Notes: generated by a model not told the origin, from the letters alone. Shown: positions 16,193-25,417, counted from the first letter of the stretch. The stretch is 44,736 bases of DNA from Nostoc desertorum CM1-VF14 (GCA_019359245.1 JAHHHR010000059.1:1-44736); one strand, 5' to 3'. Program-made: numbers and translations.

Positions 16193-18352
16193 ATGACTAA
16201 AATATATTGTTCTCAAGGACATGAAAATTCCCCAGGTAGTCGCTTTTGTCTCCAGTGTGGTGAAAAGTTGTTGGATACGCCCATGAGTTCTAGTATCCAA
16301 CCGGGACTCACTTTAAGCGATCGTTATGTGATTGTGCGTCAAATTGGACAGGGTGGCTTTGGACGCACTTATTTAGCTGAAGATGTCAACCGTTTCCGGG
16401 AACTTTGTGTTTTAAAGGAATTTTCCCCCCAAGTTCAAACCCCCTACGTTGTCGAAAAAGCTGAAGAACTGTTTGAGAGAGAAGCAAGTGTTCTTTATAA
16501 ACTGCAACATCCCCAAATTCCCCGCTTCCGGGAACTGCTTCGCATGAACTTAGGGGGCAAAGAATATTTGTTTTTGGTGCAAGATTATGTAGAAGGAGAA
16601 ACTTACAATTCTTTGTTAAATGCCCGGTTACAGCAGGGTTTGCGTTTTACAGAGACGGAAATACGCCAATTGTTGCAGAAAATTTTACCAGTATTAGAGT
16701 ATATCCATTCCATAGGCGTTATTCATCGAGATATATCTCCCGATAACTTAATGCTTCGCACTGTTGACAAACTGCCAGTGTTAATTGATTTTGGCGGTGT
16801 CAAGCAAGTAGTAGCAACCGTTGCTTCCCAATATTATCAACCCGGCGTAGTTGCATCTTCGCCATCACCAACCCTATTGGGTAAGATAGGATTTGCTCCT
16901 CCAGAACAGATGCAAACTGGCTTGGTATCTCCCCACAGCGACTTGTATGCAATGGCTGCAACAATATTGGTTTTGCTGACAGGGAAACAGCCCCAAGAAT
17001 TAATTGATACCTATAATCTTACCTGGCAGTGGCGACGGGAAGTAAGCCTGAGTCCAATTTTGGCACAGGTATTAGATAAAATGCTATCTGCTAGGCCAAG
17101 CGATCGCTATCAATCAGCCCGTCAAGTACTTGAGGTTCTGAACCCGCCCCCAGCTAACTTTCCCCCAACTCAATATCCCACCCCACCACAGCCCACATCC
17201 GCCACCGTCGCCATCTCTCCACCTCCGCCATCCCCCTCATTTCCGACATCTTCCCCATCCCCTCAGTCCACAAGCTGGTGGACACCAACAAAAACCTTCC
17301 TAGTGGCGGCGATAGTAGCTGGTACTGTTGGATTAATCTGGTGGGGAGTGAATAGTAGCCGAGATGTTGGGGAAGTCCAACCTAATCCTACAGGTAGCCC
17401 AGTTCCAACGAATGATCAACCAACCGATCCTTTAGCGCAATATTCACCAGCAGAACGGCAGCGTAAAGAAAAATTAAGCGATCGCCGTCAACAGTTGGGT
17501 ATTGATGAGAGATTTTACATTAACTTGGTGAATCAAGTTTTTTGGGACAGAAACCCCAGTTTACGGGGACGCACTCTCAGCGATGGTCCTGAAGATGAGA
17601 GTTTGCGGGCAGAATGGGATAAAACAGCCTCAGAATTGCTAGAAAAACTAGCGCCACTAAGTGCCAATACACGCCGACAGCTTGGAACTTACACAAATGC
17701 TGAACGCGATCGCTGGAAAGTGGAAGTCAATAAAATCAACGTTGGTAGCCGTTCTTTGTATGATTTGGGAGATGCCGCCTTCTTAAGTGTATTCCCTGAA
17801 CAGCGCGGTAAAAATTCCCAAGATCAGCCCATTGGACAAGTTTGGTACGGATTTGTTAACGATAGACTCAGTGCTATCCTCGCCGGTAGCGCTTTCCAAA
17901 AGCTTGTCTTTGATCCGGGCGCTACTAGCAAAACAGTCAGTGGTACTCTCCAACCTGGTGGTGGTAAAGTATTCATTGCTGGACTTGCTAAAGACCAATC
18001 TCTAGAATTGAAGCTACAAGCAAATTCCCAAGTATTGTTATCAGTCTATTCACCTTCTGGCAAAATTCGATTTTTGGAAGATTCTACCCAGCGTAGTTTG
18101 TCAACTAAATTAACTGAAAACGGATTTTACGAATTTTCCGTGGTTTCTACAGCATCGAAACCAGTGGATTATCAACTCACCATTACAGCAGAAAACCCCA
18201 CCCCAACTCTCACCCCTACACCAACTCCCATAGAAACAGTCACACCTACACCAATTACACCTACACCAACTCCCATAGAAACAGTCACTCCTACACCAAT
18301 CACCCCTACACCAACTCCCACAGAAGCAGTCACTCCTACACCGATACAGTAA
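16193..18352 (+). CDS. Membrane Ser/Thr protein kinase with zinc ribbon and PPC domain (paralog 2)
   Basis: A 719-residue paralog of the preceding kinase, starting 50 nt after it. The zinc ligands are Cys6, His10, Cys19 and Cys22. Kinase landmarks are GQGGFGRTYLAED, Lys75, HRDISPDN with Asp180, and DFG Asp199. A Pro/Ser-rich linker (about 318-362), a transmembrane helix (about 368-386) and the shared C-terminal domain (DERFYINLVNQVF; IGQVWYGFVNDRL) follow. It then adds a beta-rich PPC-type domain (about 567-666) and a PTPTPIETV repeat tail, so the C-terminal half probably senses something outside the cytoplasm. The two genes look like a tandem duplication after which this copy gained extra domains. 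No strong Shine-Dalgarno sequence is seen. Confidence 0.88.
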   Translation: MTKIYCSQGHENSPGSRFCLQCGEKLLDTPMSSSIQPGLTLSDRYVIVRQIGQGGFGRTYLAEDVNRFRELCVLKEFSPQVQTPYVVEKAEELFEREASVLYKLQHPQIPRFRELLRMNLGGKEYLFLVQDYVEGETYNSLLNARLQQGLRFTETEIRQLLQKILPVLEYIHSIGVIHRDISPDNLMLRTVDKLPVLIDFGGVKQVVATVASQYYQPGVVASSPSPTLLGKIGFAPPEQMQTGLVSPHSDLYAMAATILVLLTGKQPQELIDTYNLTWQWRREVSLSPILAQVLDKMLSARPSDRYQSARQVLEVLNPPPANFPPTQYPTPPQPTSATVAISPPPPSPSFPTSSPSPQSTSWWTPTKTFLVAAIVAGTVGLIWWGVNSSRDVGEVQPNPTGSPVPTNDQPTDPLAQYSPAERQRKEKLSDRRQQLGIDERFYINLVNQVFWDRNPSLRGRTLSDGPEDESLRAEWDKTASELLEKLAPLSANTRRQLGTYTNAERDRWKVEVNKINVGSRSLYDLGDAAFLSVFPEQRGKNSQDQPIGQVWYGFVNDRLSAILAGSAFQKLVFDPGATSKTVSGTLQPGGGKVFIAGLAKDQSLELKLQANSQVLLSVYSPSGKIRFLEDSTQRSLSTKLTENGFYEFSVVSTASKPVDYQLTITAENPTPTLTPTPTPIETVTPTPITPTPTPIETVTPTPITPTPTPTEAVTPTPIQ
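18215..18349 (+). repeat. Three 45-bp in-frame tandem repeats
   Basis: Three consecutive 45-nt units encode PTPTPIETVTPTPIT twice and a diverged third copy ending at the stop codon (PTPTPTEAVTPTPIQ). The number of copies is likely to vary between strains. The peptide is a stiff Pro/Thr-rich tail of the kinase. Confidence 0.9.
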
Positions 18353-18460
18353 ATATAAGCCTTTTTATAATAGCTCCCACTTTTAAAACATCCTTTCTTT
18401 AAGCGCGTCTATGATACACTAACCTCTAAATGTTTGAAATAATCAAACTCATGTAAAAAT

Positions 18461-19585
18461 ATGAAATTAAATATCTATTCTGATAAGAATTATCTTTCTA
18501 ATGGAATAAGAGCAGTTCCAATGCTTTATCCCTTTTGGAAAGAATTTATTCCTAATCAAAAACACCCTTGGAATAGAATTCATGACAATTATATAGAGGT
18601 CGGTAATTCCCTTTTTAACATGACTTCTTTAAAGGAAGCTGACTTAGCAATTATGCCTGCAAACTGGAGGGCGATCAGAGGAGAAAGCTGGAGAGATAAA
18701 GTTAACAAACAAGCACAAGATGTATCTATGCAATTTGCCGAAAAAGTAGCTAATAGCGGCAAAGAAATGGTTGTTTTTTTCGCAGGCGACTGTTGTGCCG
18801 AAAAAGTACCTGTGAAAAATGCAACAATAATCCGGCCTGCGGTATATCGCTCCCAAAAGAGGCAAAAGGATATTATTATTCCTGCTTTAGTGGAAGATTA
18901 TGTTAAAGAGTATTTGGGAGGTCTAATTTCTATCAGGCAGAAATCTGCTAAACCTGTTGTTGGATTTTGTGGTTTAGCACAACCAGATTCTTGGGATCTT
19001 AAACTGAAAGCATTTACATATCACGGATTGATGCTAAGTAAATCATTAAAGCCTGGAGTTTCGCCTTACAAGGGAAAAATTCTGCGTAATCAGGCTATGA
19101 GAATACTTGCAGAAAGCCCATCTTTAGTGAATACAAACTTTATTATCACAGAAGGATCACAATCAGTATATCTAACCACACAAGACCCAGATAAAAGACA
19201 AAAGACTCGTGCTGAATTTGTGAAAAATATGGTTGAGAGCGACTACAATTTGTGTTGTCGCGGCTCTGCAAACTATTCCATTCGATTATATGAAACCCTC
19301 AGTTGTGGTCGAATTCCAGTTTTTATTGATACAGACTGCGTTTTACCTTACGATTCTGTTATTGACTGGAAAAAGTATTGCGTCTGGATAGATGAGAAAG
19401 AAATACCATATATTGCAGAGAAAGTAGCTGAATTTCATAGCAATATCTCAGATAAAGAATTCGTAGATTTGCAGCATGAATGCCGCAAGCTCTGGAAGAA
19501 TTGGCTTTCTTCTGAGGGATTTTTTACTAATTTTCATCTTCATTTTCAGGCAAATAAGACTAATATCGCTACGCATAATTTGTAA
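18461..19585 (+). CDS. Exostosin-family (GT47-like) glycosyltransferase
   Basis: A 374-residue protein. The C-terminal half carries the exostosin signature: RAEFVKNMVESDYNLCCRG, SIRLYETLSCGRIPVFIDTD and VLPYDSVIDWKKY, that is, the nucleotide-sugar binding half of a GT-B fold. It has no signal peptide or membrane helix. Bacterial members usually build surface polysaccharide. The N-terminal half is less conserved. The gene starts 108 nt after the kinase gene with no clear Shine-Dalgarno sequence and is likely transcribed alone. Confidence 0.8.
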   Translation: MKLNIYSDKNYLSNGIRAVPMLYPFWKEFIPNQKHPWNRIHDNYIEVGNSLFNMTSLKEADLAIMPANWRAIRGESWRDKVNKQAQDVSMQFAEKVANSGKEMVVFFAGDCCAEKVPVKNATIIRPAVYRSQKRQKDIIIPALVEDYVKEYLGGLISIRQKSAKPVVGFCGLAQPDSWDLKLKAFTYHGLMLSKSLKPGVSPYKGKILRNQAMRILAESPSLVNTNFIITEGSQSVYLTTQDPDKRQKTRAEFVKNMVESDYNLCCRGSANYSIRLYETLSCGRIPVFIDTDCVLPYDSVIDWKKYCVWIDEKEIPYIAEKVAEFHSNISDKEFVDLQHECRKLWKNWLSSEGFFTNFHLHFQANKTNIATHNL

Positions 19586-19711
19586 TTCCTATACCTTAGT
19601 CTTTTTACTCTAGCGATCGCTTGCTGGTAAGCATGGATTTCTAACCGTTTACAGGCTGTTAACTGCTTTTGCTGGATAAAAATAACAAAATACTAATTCA
19701 CATTAACTTGA

Positions 19712-19920
19712 GGGATAAAAACAAATCCATTACCAGATGCCCATCTTCGTAATGCAGAGGCATTTAATCAAAGTCTGTTGGTAAATCTGGTTTGCGGTAA
19801 TGTTGAAAAACTCGATAAATATGAAATTAGCGCTTCTTTAATAAAAAATACTTTTTTAGCAAACAATTTGATCTTGAAATCTAATACCAATTCAAATAAT
19901 GTTTGCGACACATCAATTAT
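19712..19920 (+). pseudogene. Possible gene remnant (protein fragment without start)
   Basis: After a TGA at 19709 the frame stays open and reads as plausible protein (PDAHLRNAEAFNQSLL, VNLVCGNVEKLDKYE, ISASLIKNTF) before running into a palindromic repeat at 19923. There is no ATG or ribosome-binding site at its head. I cannot name the family. It looks like the decayed end of a lost gene; chance is possible. The rest of 19586-20185 is AT-rich and without a supported gene. Confidence 0.3.
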
Positions 19921-19922
19921 TT

Positions 19923-19951
19923 GTAAGGGTACAACATTGTTGTGCCCCTAC
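19923..19951. repeat. Palindromic repeat, second copy of the 4127-4154 family
   Basis: GTAAGGGTACAACA and TGTTGTGCCCCTAC pair with two mismatches, and CCATCTGCC follows. This matches the hairpin after prcA (GTAGGGGTACAACA, CCCCTACCCATCT). It may act as a weak terminator or be a mobile repeat. Confidence 0.65.
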
Positions 19952-20185
19952 CCATCTGCCGTATTCTTTTTTTAAATTGGTATAACTTAACGACAGTACC
20001 ACCTGATCTGAAAAATATCGCAATATTTACTAAAAAGTTAGTATTTTTGAAAATAATATCGAAATTAAACTCTACAAACATATTACAAATTATTACAAAC
20101 TGCATTAATCTGCATTGAACTGATGAATAGTTCTTTGACTGAGGCTGAACTTAACATAATTAGTGAGAAAATCAGGATAAATAAC

Positions 20186-21982
20186 ATGGCATTTATTTTT
20201 GGCAATACAAGTGCTGACAATCTTTCTGGGACTTCGGGAAATGACACGATAGTTGGTTGGGCTGTTGGTGGTAATGCCAATAGTACCTCTGGTAACGACA
20301 CCTTGAATGGTGCAGCTGGTAACGATTCTCTCGCGGGTGGGACAGCGAACGACAGTCTAATCGGTGGTGCAGGCAATGACACGTTTGATGGAGGCACGGG
20401 AAACGACACTCTAATCGGTGGTGCAGGCAATGACACCTTCAGAGGCAGCAGGGGTAACGACAGCATTAATGGCGGAGATGGTAATGATACCGCAGACTAC
20501 AGTCAACTAGGTCAAACCATTACCTTGTCAGGTGTTGGAACCATTCAAAAAGCTGGTGGATTGGGGCAAGACCAACTGTTTAGAGTAGAAAGAGTTATTG
20601 CTGATGCTAATGTTGCCAACAACACTATAGATGCATCCCAATCTTTGCCTGGGGTAGCTATCAGTGTTAATTTAAGAACCCAAAGTTTAGCTGCCAATAA
20701 CGTTCCTGGTTTGGGATCATTGTCATTTACCGCAGTCAACTTTGACAATGTCAGAGGCACAAATGCAAATGACACCATTGTTGGTGATAACCAAAATAAC
20801 CAATTGTTTGGTAATAATGGCAATGACACACTTGATGGGGGCTTAGGTACTGACACTTTGAATGGGGGAGGAGGCGACGACACTTACCTCATTGACAGTA
20901 CTACCGACACCATTACAGAGGCTGCAAATTCAGGCACAGATACCGTTCGGTCTTCTGTCACCTACACACTACGCGCCAATCTAGAGAACCTGACGCTGAG
21001 AGAAGGTAGCGACATCACCGGGACAGGTAACAATCTTAGCAACTTTATTTTTGGTAATACTTCTAACAACACTTTGAATGGCGGAGGAGGTAATGATACT
21101 TTAGATGGTAGTAATGGCAATGACATCCTCAATGGTGGCGACGGCAATGATAGCCTACAGGGCGGGCCAGGCAATGAAGTACTCAATGGAGGGTCTGGAA
21201 ACGACATCCTCATCGGTGTTTTCCCTGGTAGTCCGCTTCCACCTGGATTAGGAGAAACTGATAGCTTTACTGGCGGGGCTGGGGTAGATAGATTTATCCT
21301 GGGGGACACAGTAAATGTTTTCTACGACGATAACAACACTGCAAGTCCTGGCTTTGGGGACTTGGCTAGTATTACTGACTTCGATTCTAGCCAAGATCAA
21401 ATTGAACTCAAAGGACCTCTACAAGACTACCGCCTGCAAGTTCTTGGAAACAACACACGACTATTGTTAGACAAACCGGGAGGAGAGCAAGATGAGATCA
21501 TAGGTATTCTGCAAGGGAAAACCAATCTCAGACTTGATAGTGATGACTTCCTTTTTTACGAGCGGGAAAATCCTGGAGAAGGTACAAACAACTCATTAAA
21601 TAGCGCTGAAGGATTAGGTTCCTTATCATCAGGCTCAGACATTAATCTCTCAGCCCAGTTGGAAACAGTTCAATCAGGGGATAATTCCGATTTCGACTTT
21701 TTTACATTTTCTTTAGCAAATTCAGCAAATGTCAGTATTAGTACGGTGACATCTGGAGATACAGTTCTTGGTCTGTTTAACAGTGCTGGAACTTTATTAG
21801 AAAGTAACGATGATAATGGCAATCCCCGTGGATTGGAGTCATTAATCACCACTTCACTAGGCGCAGGTACGTACTCCATTTCAGTGAGTAAATTTGCTTT
21901 CTTACCTGAAGATGGCGGAATTTTCTCTGGTAACACTTCTAGACCTGATTTTTCTTATACCCTAGAAGTCAGTTTGGCATAA
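20186..21982 (+). CDS. RTX (hemolysin-type calcium-binding) repeat protein with C-terminal PPC-like domain
   Basis: A 598-residue protein. Many GGxGxDxLx nonapeptides (GGAGNDTFDGGTGNDTL, GGGGNDTLDGSNGND, GGDGNDSLQGGPGNE) occur in blocks at the N-terminus and again in the middle; these fold into calcium-binding beta-rolls. The stretch SSVTYTLRANLENLTLREGS is a common RTX spacer. The last 120 residues (NSLNSAEGLGSLSSG, FDFFTFSLANSANVSIS, AGTYSISVSKF) resemble a bacterial PPC domain. RTX proteins are usually exported by type I secretion; no exporter is nearby. I prefer the ATG at 20186, 9 nt after an AGGAT; an upstream ATG at 20123 lacks a ribosome-binding site. Confidence 0.87.
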   Translation: MAFIFGNTSADNLSGTSGNDTIVGWAVGGNANSTSGNDTLNGAAGNDSLAGGTANDSLIGGAGNDTFDGGTGNDTLIGGAGNDTFRGSRGNDSINGGDGNDTADYSQLGQTITLSGVGTIQKAGGLGQDQLFRVERVIADANVANNTIDASQSLPGVAISVNLRTQSLAANNVPGLGSLSFTAVNFDNVRGTNANDTIVGDNQNNQLFGNNGNDTLDGGLGTDTLNGGGGDDTYLIDSTTDTITEAANSGTDTVRSSVTYTLRANLENLTLREGSDITGTGNNLSNFIFGNTSNNTLNGGGGNDTLDGSNGNDILNGGDGNDSLQGGPGNEVLNGGSGNDILIGVFPGSPLPPGLGETDSFTGGAGVDRFILGDTVNVFYDDNNTASPGFGDLASITDFDSSQDQIELKGPLQDYRLQVLGNNTRLLLDKPGGEQDEIIGILQGKTNLRLDSDDFLFYERENPGEGTNNSLNSAEGLGSLSSGSDINLSAQLETVQSGDNSDFDFFTFSLANSANVSISTVTSGDTVLGLFNSAGTLLESNDDNGNPRGLESLITTSLGAGTYSISVSKFAFLPEDGGIFSGNTSRPDFSYTLEVSLA

Positions 21983-22249
21983 GAACGTTGTCAATTTAAG
22001 AAAGTTCTGACATCAGAGAGCAGATTTAAAGATACTTTTCCTCATTGTTAAGCGAACAGAACAGGGGAAGCCATTAGTGTCAACTTAAGAAGAAAGCCCA
22101 AATTTGTTGGGTGTAAGCGTCAATCAGCCGATGGCGCTTACGCCTCCAGACTGGATTTTGATAGTTCTGCTATAAGCCTTCTGATAGTGATTTCGCTAAA
22201 GAAAAGAGTTTAGGCTGGAGATGTTTAATAAAAATGAGAGGTAATAGTT

Positions 22250-22462
22250 ATGCCTGGTGGACATGCTAGCCATAAAAGCACTTCCAATAAACCCAATATT
22301 AATGCTAATGGAGTAATTGATGATGCTGCTGATGAATCATTAAACCCTGACGATCTCCTGTCTGAGGAGCAAACCAACACAGAAATCCATAGAGTCGAAG
22401 AAAGTGTCAAGTATCCTCCTGCTACTGAACGGCCAGGCGAAAAATCAAATACTAGTACCTAA
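22250..22462 (+). CDS. Small hypothetical acidic protein
   Basis: A 70-residue, hydrophilic, Asp/Glu/Asn-rich peptide (NGVIDDAADESLNPDDLLSEE) with no membrane segment and low expected order. AGAGG precedes the ATG at a good distance, which supports translation. I recognise no family. It follows the RTX gene after 267 nt; that gap holds a short fragment similar to RTX coding sequence (22067-22090). Confidence 0.55.
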   Translation: MPGGHASHKSTSNKPNINANGVIDDAADESLNPDDLLSEEQTNTEIHRVEESVKYPPATERPGEKSNTST

Positions 22463-22506
22463 AGTAGGTATAGCGTTTCTCGTTTACATGAGGTACACCC
22501 GTAGGA

Positions 22507-22523
22507 GCACGGCAGTGCCGTGC
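22507..22523. repeat. Short palindromic repeat
   Basis: GCACGGCA and TGCCGTGC pair around one central base. It is of a type common between Nostoc genes and may end the small upstream gene's transcript. Apart from this, the inverted repeat at 22721 and the psaB terminator, the gap 22463-22897 holds nothing I can support. Confidence 0.6.
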
Positions 22524-22720
22524 CCTTAGACTTCGGAGTATAAGGTTGTACCGCATATGAATGGGAACTGCTATATAGGAATTATATTTGATTTGATTTT
22601 TGAAATATGCGTAGTAGCGTGGCAAGGCTAAAATAGTGCATTAAAAATGTCTAGAAAATCCAATTGGAGAAATATAATCTGATTTTTATATTGCAACATT
22701 TTAGTCTTGACGCGTAAATC

Positions 22721-22747
22721 GGGTGTGTTAGTAAAGCTAACGCACCC
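22721..22747. repeat. Inverted repeat (GGGTGYGTTAG family)
   Basis: GGGTGTGTTAG (22721-22731) and CTAACGCACCC (22737-22747) pair with one G-U match around a 5-nt loop. This is a frequent intergenic element type in Nostoc-like genomes, judged from memory. Confidence 0.6.
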
Positions 22748-22832
22748 TATATATTTAGATTTTTTTTTAAATAGAATTGGATTGCTATTAAGTGTAGCAG
22801 ACCGCTAACAATATCAAATGCTTTGAATATAC

Positions 22833-22867
22833 AAAAATCCCCCTCTATACCGTTAGGTAAGAGGGGG
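22833..22867 (-). terminator. Rho-independent terminator of psaB2
   Basis: On the minus strand, CCCCCTCTTACC pairs with the later GGTATAGAGGGGG (a small mismatch in the stem) and ATTTTTG follows. It is located 31-65 nt past the psaB stop. Confidence 0.85.
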
Positions 22868-22897
22868 AGATGGCTAAGTCAGAGGATTTAATAATTT

Positions 22898-25126
22898 TCA
22901 ACCAAATTTACTAGCGGTTGAGGCTATGAGGAATGCTCCATAGGTAAGGATGTAGCCAACTGTGAAGTGAGCTAGACCTACTAACCAACCCTGGACAATA
23001 GACAGAGCAACAGGCTTATCTTTCCAGCGAACTAAGTTAGCCAACGGAGTGCGTTCGTGTGCCCAGACTAGAGTTTCAATTAACTCTTGCCAGTACCCAC
23101 GCCAGCTAATCAGGAACATGAAACCAGTTGCCCAAACCAGGTGTCCAAAAAGGAACATCCAAGCCCAGACAGACAAATTATTTGTGCCGTAGGGGTTATA
23201 ACCGTTAATCAACTGAGCGGAGTTAGCCCAGAGGTAATCACGGAACCAACCCATCAGGTATGTAGAATTCTCATTGAACTGAGCGACATTACCTTGCCAA
23301 ACACCTAGATGCTTCCAGTGCCAGTAGAAAGTTACCCAACCAAGGAGATTCAGCATCCAGAACATAGCGAGATAAAAAGACTGTTCCCAAGAGGAAGTTT
23401 GGCAAGTACCGCCCCGGCCAGGTCCATCACAAGGGAAGGTAAAGCCGAAGTCTTTTTTATCAGGCATCAATTTGGTACCACGAGCATCTAATGCGCCCTT
23501 GACACAAATTAACGTGGTGGTGTGCAAACCTAAAGCGATCGCATGGTGAACCAGGAAATCACCAGGCCCAATCGTCAAGAACAGGGAGTTAGTACCGGAG
23601 TTGATTGCTTCTGTCCAGTTTGGTAACCAGACGTTACCGTAGTTGGGCCAAGCTGTGTAGGCAATACTATCTGGGTTAGATAATAAAGTATCCATCCCAT
23701 ACAGCAGTTTCCCGTGAGCAGATTGGATGAATTGAGCAAATACTGGCTCAATCAAAATTTGCTTTTCAGGAGTGCCAAAGGCAACAACAACGTCGTTGTG
23801 GACGTACAGACCGAGGGTGTGGAAACCTAAGAATAGCGACACCCAACTCAAGTGTGAAATAATCGCTTCTTTGTGCTGAAGTACACGCTCTAGGACATTA
23901 CCTTTGTTCTGCTCGGGGTCATAATCTCGAACCCAGAAGATGCCAGCATGGGCAAACGCACCAATCATGAAGAACCCAGCAATGTACTGGTGATGGGTAT
24001 ACAGCGCCGCCTGTGTTGTGTAGTCCTTAGCCATAAAAGCATAAGGAGGCAACGAATACATATGCTGCGCCACCAATGATAATGCAGTGCCTAACGCTGC
24101 CAGGTGTATGGACAACTGGAAGTGCAGGGAATTGTTGTAGGTGTCGTACAGCCCTTGGTGTGGTAAGTTAAACTGACCTTCAGTTTGGACACCAAAGAAA
24201 TTTCTGGCGTTGAGCATCTCTTTGATGCTGTGACCAATGCCGAAGTTAGTCCGGTACTGGTGACCAGCGACAATAAAGATAACTGCGATCGCTAAATGGT
24301 GATGAGCCATATCGGTCAGCCATAGCGATTCCGTCTGGGGATGAAAACCGCCCAAAAAAGTCAGTATTGCCGTCCCTGCGCCTTGAGATGTGCCAAACAA
24401 ATGCCCTGCTGTATCAGGATTCTGAGCGTATACACCCCAATCGCCTCTCCAGAAAGGTGCTAAACCTGCTGGATGAGGTAAAGTTGTCAAGAAATTTTCC
24501 CAACCAACATGAACACCGCGAGATTCGGGAATGGCAACGTGAACAAGGTGTCCGGCCCAAGCCAGAGAGCTAACACCAAACAAACCTGCTAGGTGGTGAT
24601 TTAGGCGAGGTTCAGCACTCTTGAACCAAGCCAAGCTAGGCCGGTACTTGGGTTGCAAGTGCAGCCAACCAGCAAACAAAAATAACGCTGCTAACAGCAA
24701 CAAGAACACTGAACCCTGGTAAAGGTCACTGTTTGTCCGCATCCCAATGGTGTACCACCAGTGGTAGACACCAGAGTAAGCAATGTTAACAGGATGGGTA
24801 GCGCCCCCTTGGGTAAAAGCTTCTATTGCTGGTTTACCAAAATGAGGGTCCCAAATCGCGTGGGCAATGGGACGAATGTGAAGGGGATCTTTAATCCACT
24901 GTTCAAAATTACCTTGCCAGGCTACGTGGAACAATAGACTGGATGCCCACAGAAAAATAATTGCCACGTGACCAAAGTGAGTAGCGAAAATCTTTTGGTA
25001 AAGATTTTCCTCGGTCATGCCATCATGGCTTTCAAAATCATTTCCCGTAGCCATCGCGTACCAGATCCGACGTGTAGTCGGGTCTTGTGCGAGATCCTGG
25101 TTAAATTTAGGATATTTTGTGGCCAT
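22898..25126 (-). CDS. psaB2: Photosystem I P700 apoprotein A2, stand-alone PsaB2-type paralog
   Basis: A 742-residue polytopic thylakoid protein. It is plainly PsaB from end to end: an N-terminus like MATK..PKFNQDLAQDPTTRR, the F_X cluster loop FPCDGPGRGGTC with Cys566 and Cys575, the P700-side segment FLFGHLVWATGFMFLISWRG, and the C-terminus ending in ASKFG. It is not next to psaA, as the normal psaAB operon would be; heterocystous cyanobacteria are known to carry such a separate PsaB2. After the F_X cysteine it reads CQTSSWEQSFY, closer to PsaA than to ordinary PsaB (CDISAWDAFY), and one residue longer. AAGGAG lies about 15 nt before the ATG. A terminator follows; a candidate NtcA site lies upstream. 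Confidence 0.93.
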   Translation of the reverse strand: MATKYPKFNQDLAQDPTTRRIWYAMATGNDFESHDGMTEENLYQKIFATHFGHVAIIFLWASSLLFHVAWQGNFEQWIKDPLHIRPIAHAIWDPHFGKPAIEAFTQGGATHPVNIAYSGVYHWWYTIGMRTNSDLYQGSVFLLLLAALFLFAGWLHLQPKYRPSLAWFKSAEPRLNHHLAGLFGVSSLAWAGHLVHVAIPESRGVHVGWENFLTTLPHPAGLAPFWRGDWGVYAQNPDTAGHLFGTSQGAGTAILTFLGGFHPQTESLWLTDMAHHHLAIAVIFIVAGHQYRTNFGIGHSIKEMLNARNFFGVQTEGQFNLPHQGLYDTYNNSLHFQLSIHLAALGTALSLVAQHMYSLPPYAFMAKDYTTQAALYTHHQYIAGFFMIGAFAHAGIFWVRDYDPEQNKGNVLERVLQHKEAIISHLSWVSLFLGFHTLGLYVHNDVVVAFGTPEKQILIEPVFAQFIQSAHGKLLYGMDTLLSNPDSIAYTAWPNYGNVWLPNWTEAINSGTNSLFLTIGPGDFLVHHAIALGLHTTTLICVKGALDARGTKLMPDKKDFGFTFPCDGPGRGGTCQTSSWEQSFYLAMFWMLNLLGWVTFYWHWKHLGVWQGNVAQFNENSTYLMGWFRDYLWANSAQLINGYNPYGTNNLSVWAWMFLFGHLVWATGFMFLISWRGYWQELIETLVWAHERTPLANLVRWKDKPVALSIVQGWLVGLAHFTVGYILTYGAFLIASTASKFG

Positions 25127-25379
25127 GCAATTTAATTACATCTCCTTAAACGCTAATCCAAGTTGCTAGTTCTAATGAGCCAGCAACTTTTTGCAATTGA
25201 ATCAGCACTCTTTCAGCCTTAAATTCGAGGTTAATCTAATCTAAATAGCAAAAGCTGGTGAGTATTGAAGGTAAAACAGGCTTAATTCTTGGACTTACAT
25301 CCTTAGGCGGTATGATGGAATTCATTTCCATACAAAGTAATAAACTAATTAATGACTACCAATTCCATCTAACTTTTGG

Positions 25380-25417
25380 ATGATATTTGCATTAAGTGAA
25401 TTTGTAGTCTTAAATAC
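25380..25417 (-). promoter_or_regulatory. Candidate NtcA-activated promoter of psaB2
   Basis: GTA-N8-TAC is present at 25404-25417, the palindromic core bound by the nitrogen regulator NtcA. On the minus strand it is followed after 18 nt by TATCAT (25385-25380), a good -10 box. Known NtcA promoters mostly have 20-24 nt at this place, so the fit is imperfect. If real, the leader would be about 240 nt. The rest of 25127-25605 is AT-rich and holds no gene I can support. Confidence 0.4.

Noticed and set aside
18215..18349. Possible CRISPR-like array
   Set aside because: The repeats are contiguous, have no spacers, and encode a Pro/Thr tail in frame with the kinase.
20083..21309. Minus-strand frames across the RTX gene with Pro/Ser/Leu repeats
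   Set aside because: These are the complements of the repeated GGxGxD codons; low-complexity shadows.
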